From the NCBI GenBank assembly GCA_029216955.1, contig JANAVB010015620.1:1-64000 (forward strand): DNA of 64,000 nt, given 5' to 3'. Below, in pieces: positions 33,806 through 43,841 of the stretch. Below the pieces are notes generated by a model. It ran no database searches, had not been told where the DNA came from, and saw nothing but the letters and a program-made list of their open reading frames with translations. Position 1 is the first letter of the stretch; every line of letters starts with the position of its first letter. Source of the DNA: Iris pallida. Lineage: Eukaryota; Streptophyta; Magnoliopsida; Asparagales; Iridaceae. Made by a program: the position numbers and the translations under genes.

Positions 33806-36800
33806 TGTCACGACCCGCACCCACTGTGAGGGTACGAGAACGTAACAACGCCCAGCCTACGCCGCAGTATCGGCGGTAGAACGCTGTCCTAGGTCTCATG
33901 CATCTAACAGTATAGGCTAAACAGTTTATACTCCCCGAATGAGGGTGACATAGCAGAATGTAAACTCAATCACATCTAGGGTAGAAGAAGTACGATAAGA
34001 TATAAAACTCAAATAAAATACAGAAGATCAGAGAGTCTAAGTGTCTAAGATACACAAACCCAGAAATACTTCTCAAATCTCAAATACAGTAAACCATAAT
34101 TACAACTCAAGATAACTGAAAATAAAAGAAGAACTCTAGCTATCTACTCCGACCTCTACTGTGTCTCCTCTAGGCTAGCAACAACCTCCAAGCTATCTGT
34201 AAAATTTATCAACAGGTCCAGTCAGGACAGGAACGAGCACATATCTCTCAAACAGTTCATAGCAGGTTAGGAGTATAAATCATGCAATAGAGTAAAATAC
34301 ATGAAGTGCTGAATATGAAGTACGAGTAAACAAGAGATATTTTGTAACTGAAAGTAAATACATGATAGTAGAGACTGTAAGTGGCTACGTGATTTAGAGC
34401 ACAATATGGTTATGTAAACGGCTTAGGGGCACATGAATACAAATAAGGAGGCACATGAATACAGCTACTGGGGATAGTGTTCACATAACCAATTCTACTC
34501 ACCCCGCCCCAATCAATACACAAGGATCCGTTCAAGTTATGTCATAAGCACATGAATACAGCTAAGATACGTGAACTCATGTAATGAGTAGTACATGAGG
34601 CACATGATAAGCACATGAAAGCACATGAAGCACATGAAGCACATGAGAACATGTAAAAATATGAACTAGTACGAGTACAAGGAGTACCTGATGCACATGA
34701 TAAAGTACATGAACATAAAATACCCGATGTACCCGTAGAGGGATAATATCTCAGGAAAGGATCCATATAGTACTAATCCGTGAAGATACGTGTCAGCATC
34801 AAGTAGAGTAACCTAGAGCAAGAATATAATCCAGACAGGTATGAAAAGATTAGAGAATGTACTCGCCTGATATCTGAATGTCCAAGGTAAAGATACTGTC
34901 CGAGGAGAGGTGTCTGGCTCCTAATTATAACAGCATAAGTCACAACATGTCCAGAAGGGTAATATAAAGCACTACAACGCATTCTACATGAATCTAGGTC
35001 AAACTAGACCAAAGTCAACCCTTGGTCAACTTTGGTCAACTGTACTAGTCAAACTAGGTCAAACTAGGTCATGTCCTAACCCAGCAAGTCTTACTAGGCC
35101 TAACCAAGACTATTCTAGCAAGCACACATCAATACAAGGCTATACAAGCCAACATACACCCAACTCTATATAGCATGCAATTATTCAATACTCAAATAGG
35201 CAAGAATTCACATTGGATATACACTAGGTAATCTATTACTTTATGCTATATATGTCTACACATATATACACATGCATATATTGGTATTCAACATTAGGTC
35301 TACAATTATGGCATTTCAAATGGTTATATAAACTTATATATTACAACACAATATGCTAACATATATATAATATACATACATAGCTAAGTTAACTATATTC
35401 GTAAATACTTATTTAGGAGGCTATGTGTGTGTATGTGAACATGGCAAAGGGGCAAGTGAGGGTTAAATGGGCATACATAGTGTATACATATCAAAAAGTG
35501 TCAAAGTGTAAGTGAACAAAGTGTCAAGTGTGATAGTGTCAACATAGTGTAACGGGGTACATGAGGTAATATAGGATTTGTGTTAACATAGAACAATATA
35601 TCTCATTAACTTGTATATTACATATATTACATCTATTTTACATTACATTCATGCTTGCATTCATCCACCATTCATTTATTCTCTTGCACTACTATATGCA
35701 CCATACATTACATACTATGGAACCTACATATTCATTACAAGCCATACTTATACATGCTTACATTAGATAGGATACTTACACCTTATATATCATTTATTTA
35801 ACCATTTACTCATGCTTGCATTCTCTATTTAATTACATAATGTATATACATTAACATGGGTTAAAATCAAATAGAACATTATATTACACACAAGGGTGCA
35901 CAAAATGCATATGCCGAATAGTAACTCCTACTAATAATCAATACTGTACCATCTCAGCATGAATTAAATTCTAGGATTAAAGTATGTTATAGATCTATGT
36001 GTTGGCTTTCCGAAACTTCAAACGGATCGCGTTTTCGTTTCCGGAAACTCCTGGAATCGCAAAAACACCGAGAACGCGTTTGTCTTTCATACAGCTGACA
36101 CTCAAATAATTCTCCAGAAAGTTACAGAAAGAATTAGGCCTATTAATACATGTTTTTGGAAAGCTAACTTCAATACGCTTCTTTTAAAAAAAATGGAAGA
36201 TTAAACCGAGCTTTGAGCTAGAAGTTATGGCTGAAATTAAAAACGTGGATAAAAATCATGACGGATTTGGGTAGTTTGAGACAAAAGAACACAAGTATAT
36301 AACATAATATATCAAGAACTCACTCTCGACACTAATATATATATATGAGACACTATAGAACACATCTCTAATACAAAAATATGAGATTAAACATGTAATA
36401 ATTCATTCATACATAACAACAACACATAGTGTGTCCAAATTTGGGATTTTCCCACATGGACACAACCACAACACAAAGGACGCTCCTATGACATCCAAAT
36501 GGACACAAAATGGACACAAATGGAGATACAACCATGGGGATCATTCCTATGGGTTCAAAATAGACCTTTATGCATGAGGAAATGAAAAGGAGAAGGGATT
36601 TATACCTCCCGGTAGATCGAATCGAAGAAAAACCTTCCCGGAGCGATACCGACACGTAGAGATTCCAAAAGGACACGAACGAGCTCCGAATCCTCCCAAA
36701 CTTGGGTAGCTTCCTCCTTGGCAAGAATGGAGAAGGAAAGAAGAAGATTTGGTGGCAAAATAGAAGGATTTGGTGGAGAAATTGCTAGGGATTGCTCTCT

Positions 36801-37481
36801 AGGAATTTTGGGAAGAACAAGAGAGAGAGTGTGGATGAGAATAATGAAATGAACTTGAGCCTATCCTCTCCCAAAGTGGCTGGCCATATGGGGCTATTTT
36901 TCCTATTATGGTAAGGTCCAAAATGCCCCCACTAACCTATTCTATGAGTATTAGGAAAGGGCTAATTGGTTGGGGCTAAATTAGTCATTTTAAAGTCTCT
37001 AATCACACTAACCTTATCCATAATAATTAGTCTAACCTCTAACTAAAATATTTCTATCATGTGGACTAAAATTAATATCATGTGGGCCATGCCTAACTAG
37101 TGTGTGGGTCCCACTAGAGTCAAACTACCCCGGGTCCCCGTTACAAGTCGGATTGAGATGAAATTCGAACCCGACTCAAATAATCCCAAAACAATATCAT
37201 AAATAATAAAATAATATCAAAATAATTCAAAGAGGTCAAATGCAAAAATTATCCTTAGGCCAAAAATGATATTAAAATATCATAATCACATAGTTAGGCT
37301 CTAGGTCAAACAGTCTCTAGGATTTCACTAGCAAAACGTCAAAACCATAAGTCATTGATTTAAATAATTTTAAAATGATTTAAAATCACTAAAAATTATA
37401 TCATGAATTAAATATCATTATTAAAATAATTATAAAGACAAAATTTCAAAATTATCCTTATTTGGGAAACTGAGTGCTACA
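33806..37481 (-). mobile_element. Solo LTR of family Y
   Basis: On the plus strand it runs from TGTCACGACCCGC to GAGTGCTACA, 3676 bp, with ACCGT on both sides (33801-33805 and 37482-37486). Excising it with one ACCGT restores the PMD-gene frame (YQAT|VGVWERE), so both ends are certain. It includes a CACATGA-rich minisatellite (34430-34720), gtcaaactaggtcaa repeats (34985-35100), CAGGCGAGTAC on the minus strand near 34870 and the conserved AAACTTCAAACGG block (about 36013). It has no ORF of note. Confidence 0.92.
34430..34720. repeat. CACATGAA minisatellite in the solo Y LTR
   Basis: Many copies of GCACATGA with short spacers (GCACATGAAGCACATGAAGC at the core). It lies 620-900 bp from the CACGACCC end, as do the minisatellites of the other LTRs. 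Confidence 0.85.
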
Positions 37482-37971
37482 ACCGTGGGTGTCTGGGAAC
37501 GCGAAGTGGCTGAGACTGAAGCTACAGTGGAGCGGTTGTCTCAGTCTATGCAGGAGAAGGTGGAGTTACGAACTGCGTTGGACGCTAGTATTGCGGAGGT
37601 TGACACCCAGATTTGCCACCTTAAGGACCAGCGGGCCCGACTCCTATTGGATGCTGAGCGTGCCCAGGCTGAACATGTAGCATTCAAGAAGGAGGAAGCA
37701 GCTTTCACCCACCGGGCTCTTACTTTGGCTCAGCAGCGGCAGCAGCTGGATGAGAAGCATGAGGATGACACTTCTCCAGAGGCCATAGAGGCGATGCGTC
37801 AAGAAGCTGAACGTTGGGTCCTGGCGACTGTGGAGACTCGAGCGACAGACTTGAGGTGCCGGATTGAAGAGCTTTCAGCCAACCCTGGGGAGGTTTAGGG
37901 ATTGTAGTCTCTTTTTTTTGTGTATTTGCAACTCTTGCTGGGGGTATAATCCTTTACTCTCTTTTTTTTAG

Positions 37972-37977
37972 AATAAA
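37972..37977 (+). terminator. Poly(A) signal of the PMD gene
   Basis: AATAAA lies 75 bp after the PMD-gene stop codon (37896-37898) in a T-rich context. It matches the usual near-upstream element of plant mRNAs. Confidence 0.5.
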
Positions 37978-38106
37978 GAAATACAAAATTTTTATGATGT
38001 GTTCATTTTTGCTGTCATGAACTTGATAATTTGTGTAGACCTATTATCTTTTGCGTACCTTGGTTTTTAGGTACAGATAATAAGTTTGAGAGAACCAACA
38101 TGTTTG

Positions 38107-38399
38107 CTCAGAGATGATGTGGACGTGGCAAATATGGGATCCAAATGATGGAATCTTCCTACTCAGAGGTGTTATGGACGTGGTAGGAACGATTCGGGAG
38201 GATATGCGGAACTACTCAGAGGTAATATGGACGTAGAAGTTCTGCAATCAATGTACGGCAATGCAGGGGTTGTTTGTACTGGATGTTTACTCAGAAGTAA
38301 TGTGGTCGTGGTAAACATGATGGGTAGCATAGTCTCACAGAGTATAAAATTTTGTTTTATAGGGCGTAGGGGGACAACTTAGAGATGATGTGGACATGG
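38107..38399 (+). repeat. Five spaced copies of a 22-bp motif between PMD gene and integrase
   Basis: CTCAGAGATGATGTGGACGT plus GG and four variants lie at 38107, 38162, 38215, 38290 and 38378. The start-to-start distances are 55, 53, 75 and 88 bp. They fill the gap between the two convergent genes and do not encode either protein. Function is unknown. Confidence 0.85.
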
Positions 38400-38480
38400 T
38401 TGTCCTTCTACTGGAGGATGCTACGGAACAGCTGGGTTCCAGAAGCGTCTGATTTTATGGAAGTACATGTCTGAAAGATG

Positions 38481-40067
38481 TCAAGGATAGTACTTCTTTA
38501 GGAACTTGCTGTTGATGGGCATCATGAACAAGTCCCCATTGGGTTTAGCGAGGCGGTAAGCACCGTTTAAGTATACCGTCTCTATGATGAAAGGTCCTTT
38601 CCACTTGGGCTCGAACTTTCCTGGTGTCTTGTGAATCAACACCATCGGCCTCCTGACTGCCAGAACCAGGTCGCTTACTTGAAAAGTCCTTTGCTTGACC
38701 TTCTTGTTGAAAGCCTGTGATATACGGGCTTGGTAGAGTTCAATGCGTTGTTGAGCTAGGAGACACTTTTCGTCAAGTGCCTCCAGTTTCTGCAGACGAC
38801 GACGTTGATTGTCCTCTTCTGTGAGTTGGTTTATGATTGCTACGCGGAGTGAGGGTATCTGGATCTTGAGAGACAGTACCGCTTCGCTCCCATAGACCAG
38901 GGAGAATGGTGTGTTGCCTGTCGGGGTCCGTACTATTGTACGGTAGGTCCAAAGGAATTCGCCGAGCTTTTCGTCCCAGTCGCGTTTGTTGGATGACATG
39001 ACCTTTTTGAGTAGCCTGACGATAGTCTTGTTGAACGCCTCGGCCAATCCGTTTGCTGCCGGATTGTAGGCGGTTGAGGCCACGTTTTGAATGTGATTCT
39101 TGTCACAGAATCTGCTGAAAATATGGCTGATGAACTGAGGACCGTTATCGTGGATAATCCTCCGGGGTACCCCGAAATGGTAGATGACATGGTGCTTGAT
39201 GAAGCTGATCACCCTGGGGCTCTTTACTTTCGCCAGCGGGACTGCTTCTGCCCATTTGGAGAAGTAGTCGGTGATGGCTAGGATGAAGCGGTATCCTCTC
39301 GATGAAGGAAGGGTGATCGGTCCAACAATGTCCATGCACCAAGCTTTGAAGGGCCAAGAGGCGATTGTAGGATGTAGTGGTTCTGACGGTGTATGAATGA
39401 AGTCTGCGTGAAGCTGGCACGCATGGCACTTCTTAGCATAGTCAACAGCGTCAGCGGCCATGGTTGGCCAGTAGTAGCCCATGCGTCGTAGTCGGTCCTG
39501 CAACTTAGGGCCAGGTTGATGGGCTCCGCAGGTCCCATCGTGAGCTTCTCGAAGAGCTTTGACTGCTTTTTCGTTGGACAGACATCGTAGGAGAAGTCCA
39601 TCGTAGGAGCGTCGGTACAGCATTTTAGTAGCTGTATCGTAGTAGAATCGAAGGGAGCGCCTCCTGACTGAGACGACTTCTTTCGGGTCTTCTGGGAGAA
39701 TTTCGTAAACAGCGAAGTCGATGAACGGGAATCTCCAGTCTTGGATATTAACACCAGCACTTGTTGACATGGCATGGGTCACTTGTGAGCACAGGTTGTT
39801 TTTAGGATAGACCAAGTCTCGACCAACTACCATGACGTAGTGTTGAGTCCCGAGGGGTGCTGCTAACGAGGCTGCGAGGCCAGCCAGGGCGTCAGCCTCC
39901 AGATTTTGTAAACGAGAAATATGTTCGATGAAGAACTCGACAAAGGTTGAAATAATATTCAACGCGACTTCATGGTAAGGGATCAGGTCTTCATGGCGAA
40001 CCTCGTATTGCCCTCTGATTTGGTTTACGACAAGTTTTGAGTCGCCGTAGGCTTCCAGATGGTCCAC
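38481..40067 (-). CDS. Tat second RNase H (C-terminal part) and integrase
   Basis: 528 codons without a stop. Residues 1-73 are the end of the additional Tat RNase H (YGDSKLVVNQIRGQYEVR, LQNLEADALAGLA). The integrase has a zinc-binding motif H176, H183, C214, C217, then the catalytic triad D246 (CMDIVGP), D307 (HDNGPQF) and E343 (NGLAEAFNK), with 35 residues between D307 and E343. The C-terminal domain (about 460-528) includes GKFEPKWKGPFIIETVY and ends NSKFLKKYYP. The frame is the best preserved in the element. It would be made as part of a gag-pol polyprotein, so the ATG at 40067 is an internal Met and not a true start. Confidence 0.85.
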   Translation of the reverse strand: MDHLEAYGDSKLVVNQIRGQYEVRHEDLIPYHEVALNIISTFVEFFIEHISRLQNLEADALAGLAASLAAPLGTQHYVMVVGRDLVYPKNNLCSQVTHAMSTSAGVNIQDWRFPFIDFAVYEILPEDPKEVVSVRRRSLRFYYDTATKMLYRRSYDGLLLRCLSNEKAVKALREAHDGTCGAHQPGPKLQDRLRRMGYYWPTMAADAVDYAKKCHACQLHADFIHTPSEPLHPTIASWPFKAWCMDIVGPITLPSSRGYRFILAITDYFSKWAEAVPLAKVKSPRVISFIKHHVIYHFGVPRRIIHDNGPQFISHIFSRFCDKNHIQNVASTAYNPAANGLAEAFNKTIVRLLKKVMSSNKRDWDEKLGEFLWTYRTIVRTPTGNTPFSLVYGSEAVLSLKIQIPSLRVAIINQLTEEDNQRRRLQKLEALDEKCLLAQQRIELYQARISQAFNKKVKQRTFQVSDLVLAVRRPMVLIHKTPGKFEPKWKGPFIIETVYLNGAYRLAKPNGDLFMMPINSKFLKKYYP

Positions 40068-40780
40068 CCCCAGCTGTCGTGCCAGCTAGAGTCCTATGAT
40101 GAGAGCGTTGTACTCGGCAACATTGTTGGATCACGACTTCGAAAGGGAGTTGGCGTGCTGGATGACCAGTTGATCGGGAAAGACCAAGACTACCCCCACT
40201 CCTGCGATAATTTGGCCTTGGAGCCTGTTCTTGAAGCGCCATCGAAAAACATCCGCCAGACGGAGCTTTTTTTGGTGATGTTAGATTCTTGGACCTCATC
40301 CGGGATGTCTTCATAGAGTCTGGAGGATTCCGGGATGGGGTGTGCAGCTAAAAAGTCGGCCAGAGCTTGACCCTTGACGGCTTTTTGCGAAACGAACACC
40401 ATGTTGTATGGCGTTAGCAGGATCACCCATGTAGCTAGCCGGGAGTTCAAGGATCCTGGCTTCGTCATGAGAACTCTGAATGGATTGACTCGGGAGATGA
40501 CATGAATCGTCTGGCCCGAGACATAATGGCGAGTCTTCTGAATGGCAAATACCAACGCCAAGCACTTCTTTTCAATAGGGTTGTACCAGTGTTCGGCCCC
40601 GATGAGTATTCTACTGAGGTAGTAGATGGCTTGCTCATAGCCTGCATCGCTATTCTGAGCCAGCAAAGCGCCGAGGGAATGATCCATGGCACGGACGTAG
40701 AGGAGGAATGGTTTGCCGGCGACGGGCGCCACTAGGACTGGCGGACTCGTCAGGTAAGCTTTGATGTTGTCGAAAGCTTT
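40068..40780 (-). pseudogene. Tat RNase H and start of the second RNase H
   Basis: The open frame 40732-40190 contains FLLYVRAMDHSLGALLAQ, YYLSRILIGAEHWYNPIEK and FAIQKTRHYVSG, the RNase H fused to RT. It continues through the connecting region (AVKGQALADFLAAHPIPES) into SSVWRMFFDGASRTG, the opening of the second RNase H. A frame change near 40190 and a stop near 40089 separate it from the integrase frame. Two RNase H modules in series are typical of Tat elements. Confidence 0.8.
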
Positions 40781-41095
40781 TTGGCATTCCTCTGTCTAGA
40801 TGTAAGAGACTCCCTTCTTCATAAGCTGAGTGAAGGGTCGACATTTTTCGAAAAGGTTTGCTATGAACCTCCGGATGTATGCCAGACGCCCCTGCAGGCC
40901 TCGAAGTTCTCGGAGGTTCTTCGGAGGGCCCATGTCGAGGATGGCTTTGGTCTTCTTGGGATCGACATAAATGCCTTTCGCCGTGATAATGAAGCCCAAG
41001 AACTTTTCGTTAGACTTGTATTCTGCCGATATCTGGTTCTGGCTCGAGTGACGGAAGGTCTTGATGACGCCCAACTTTGCCGAAAATGATGAATT
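40781..41095 (-). pseudogene. Tat reverse transcriptase, C-terminal remnant
   Basis: It holds EKFLGFIITAKGIYVDPKK, LRELRGLQGRLAYIRRFIAN and FEKCRPFTQLM, the last part of RT. The palm blocks, including the catalytic Tyr/Phe-x-Asp-Asp box, are absent. The preceding protease-linker frame starts only about 40 bp upstream. Roughly 0.5-0.7 kb of RT has been deleted. Confidence 0.75.
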
Positions 41096-41135
41096 CTTCG
41101 TCTCGACTCCGCGGTGGGACTACAAAATAGACCCC

Positions 41136-42227
41136 TTAGAACGGGACTACTCGATTTACATGATGGATAGTCGTTATTTGTGTTTGTAACGACCGTAGAG
41201 CGTTATCTAATGTATACATGGCATTCCAATGTGGAAGACTAGAATAATTAAAAGACACTCTATTATTGATAAAATACGAGATTTTATCCCATTGGATTAC
41301 ATTGTCCAGAGAGGGTGCATCTACATCAGCAGAGATATATTCCCCTAGCTCTTCATTGGTGAGTACTGGGATTTGATCGGGAGAGTCCACCACAGCTTTG
41401 ATTTCGGGGCCCGAGAGGGCTCTATGGGCCTTCTCTGGCAGCTTGGATTGCGGTGGCTTGCCTTTAAGATGCACCTTCAGAGGTGCCTCTACTGTGCCTC
41501 CGGTGATTGGTTCCTTCCCTTGTAGTTTTGCCACAAGGGGAGCCGATGTCTGAGGCGGTTTACCCTTGAGACGTATCTTCAAAGGAGCTTCAGGAGCAGT
41601 TGGTGCTTTACCGGGTAGCTTGATGTTCATGGGAGGCAACTTCTGAGGCGGTTTGCCTTTGAGTCGGATCTTCAAAGGAGCGTTGGAAGTCATCTTCGGC
41701 TCTATATCCGGCTCTGCTGCCATTTCTGCTTCAACGTCAGCATCATTGGCTTCCTCCTCGTCAAGTGACTTGTACAAGGAGGAATCAGTGAAGTAGGCTT
41801 CAACCCCTTTAAAAGGGTCAATGTCCGCGAACTCCGTCCGGATGACGTCGTTGGTGGACACGTACTTCATATATTGATGGAGCATGGATGGCACCACCAT
41901 GAACTCATGCAACCATGGACAACCCAACAGGAGGTTGTAGTTGACGTCGACATCCACAACATAACAAGTCACCTCAGTTCTGAGGTTACCGATATGGCAC
42001 TTTAGTCGTATCTTGCCCAGTGGCTCGCTTTTGCTAGCGTTGAAGCTACTGATTGTTGTGTTAGATGGCGCCAGTCGGTACATTGGGATCCCTACTATTG
42101 AGAGCAGCGTCTTCGGGATGATGCTGAGGGAAGACCCCGGATCGATCTGAATCCGCTTCACCTTGACAGAACCGATATACCCTGTATAATACAGCGGTCT
42201 GTTGTGTCGGTTGTGCTTGAGCAGCAT
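41136..42227 (-). pseudogene. Tat aspartic protease and repeat-bearing linker
   Basis: 363 open codons. The protease spans about residues 8-120, with the active site RIQIDPGSSLSIIP (Asp29, Gly31, Ser32) and the second conserved block YNLLLGCPWLHEF. Residues 150-182 are acidic. Residues 183-260 hold three copies of APLKxxLKGKPPQ alternating with two weaker copies (NIKLPGKAPT, VAKLQGKEPI). RT should follow but is deleted. The protease part looks intact. It is classed as a pseudogene because the polyprotein is broken on both sides. Confidence 0.8.
41448..41681 (-). repeat. In-frame coding repeat APLKIRLKGKPPQ
   Basis: Three strong and two weak units of 13-20 codons, strongly basic and proline-rich, lie between protease and the RT remnant. 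The DNA copies are similar but not identical, so this is not a recent slippage product. Confidence 0.85.
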
Positions 42228-43031
42228 GTCTTGTTAGGTGAAGGTTATATTGGGGATAACCTCATCCGCACAATGACAGTACGCACATGTAGTTGGGAGA
42301 TCTTCAGGCTGCTTGACCTGACTGATGAAGGACTCAGCATCCTTCAGGGCTTCGCAGAGAGCTTCACGAGTGTCTTTGGAATGACGAAAGAGCTCAAACA
42401 AAGAAAGGCGGGCAAGAGTACTGGCAAGTTGTGCCAGTATATCAAAGTTGTGGGGCTTGGCTAGCCCCGAAGCATTCTCCTTTCGCAGAGGTCTGTCAAA
42501 ACGAGCCTCTACATGCTTCTACTTATTGGCTGCTGAGGGCTTAGACGGGCCCTCTTCCTGGGCAGCAGGGATGGTGCAAGGAGGCACCACTTCGACGACA
42601 GCTTCGTCAGGTTGGGCGTTCTATTGTGAACGCATTTGTACAGGAAGAGCCTCTTCTGCGGAGGAAGAGACCATGCGGCAAGACTTGATCTTCATGCCTT
42701 TGGTTTTGGAGGCAGAGCTTACCTCCGGTTGAGTAACCTCGGAGACGAGATCAGGGTGAACCCATACGATCTCTTCCCGAGATGTGGTGAGTGGGATGAG
42801 TCCACTCACGTTGTCACGAGTAGGTGGTAAGTTAACCACCTCCATTATCGCCTTAGGGATGGGGACGACGCCATCTTGTGTTGTAGTTGGCGGCAAGGTG
42901 CCGAACTGGAGCGACACCATATTGGCTGAAACAGTTTTCTCCTCGTAGTCGACGGAGATAACATCCGTATTGATCATGCACTGGATGTAGTTTTTGAGGA
43001 CGTAGTAGTCCTTGGTTGGATGTCCGACAAA
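42228..43031 (-). pseudogene. Tat gag-protease linker region, broken
   Basis: Open pieces include 42977-42621 (MINTDVISVDYEEKTVSANM, then VSLQFGTLPPT) with stops and shifts around them. It lies between the gag YCHYH motif and the protease. No separate domain was recognised. It probably encoded the C-terminal gag region and linker. Confidence 0.5.
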
Positions 43032-43841
43032 CTAATGGTAGTGACAGTACCTCAGATTGTCCACTTTCCCAACCTCATCTGGACGCTTTGGGTACGGCAA
43101 CTTGATCTTGTCATCCTGCTTCAGTATCTCAAAGAGTTGCAGGGTGTCTTCATCGTTGAAAGAATAAACCTCCTTTGGTCTTGGTACAAGTGGAGGCATC
43201 TGAGTAGGTGCTGATGCACCTTTTGAGGCATTGACAGTCAATGCCTGTTTCCCCTTCGTCTCTCGTCCGGGGTTGTTGGCTGCAGGCCGTTTCCCCTTGT
43301 CTTCAAAGGCGGAGAAACTGACTCCCAGAAGACGAGCATTGGCCGCCTTCTTTTTCTGCGGCCTCGGCTTCGATGATCAAGGAACTCCAGTCGGGAGGAG
43401 GAGTAGAGTTGAGCCAGAGTTTGACTGCAGGCATCATGTTCATGCTGCTGGAGGAGAGGAGCACATGTTCTGGCATGCCCGGGGACAGTCTGAAGCAGGC
43501 CTGTCGGAAGCGTTCGATGAATACCCAACTGTTTCCTTCTCCTTCTGGCGTATCTCTATGAGGGACGCCATTGTCATGTCCTTCTCGCCATCGTAGAAAC
43601 GGACGAGGAAAAGGTGCATCAAATCGTCGAAGGAAGATATGGAATTGTCGGGGAGCCTGCAGTACCAGTCGTACGCCACTCCTTTCAGTGCGCCGACAAA
43701 TATGCTGGTGAGTAGCGCATCCTCCTTCGAGAGATGTCCCGTCTGAGGCTAGAAATACGTCACATAGCGACACGGAGAGTCCTTCCCGTCGTATGGCGTC
43801 AGTGTTTGTGGTTTATATTTAGGAGGATAAACCACTTTATT
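43032..43841 (-). pseudogene. Tat gag core and zinc-knuckle region
   Basis: The retrotransposon-gag fold is readable in overlapping frames: VAYDWYCRLPDNSISSFDDL, FLVRFYDGEKDMTMASLIEI, GYIERFRQACFRLSPGMPE-like. Near 43200-43040 come KEVYSFNDEDTLQLFEILKQ and PKRPDEVGKVDNLRYCHYH, the block at the Tat zinc knuckle. At least three frame changes and several stops occur. It formed the capsid of the particle. Confidence 0.75.

Larger units (their letters stand above)
30191..37898 (+). pseudogene. Antisense ORF with plant mobile domain (PMD), interrupted by a solo LTR
   Basis: Opposite to gag-pol. Domains in order: an N-terminal part (30191-30720), the PMD region (30830-32260; WCHHMPKWDNLTVWVLSKF, RVHRNLILPAVKLAFGHPL, YLPSRFARQFGYTQ), a Lys-rich and acidic middle (32583-33800), and a C-terminal coiled coil (37482-37898; AETEATVERLSQSMQEKVEL). 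A 64-bp intron at 32519-32582 fits the frame. AATAAA at 37972-37977 suits its own mRNA end. The copy is dead: in-frame stops near 30377, 30722, 31043 and 32728, frameshifts near 31890 and 32340, and the solo LTR at 33806-37481, whose removal with one ACCGT restores the frame. PMD proteins occur in host genes and transposons. The role in Tat is unknown. Confidence 0.75.
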
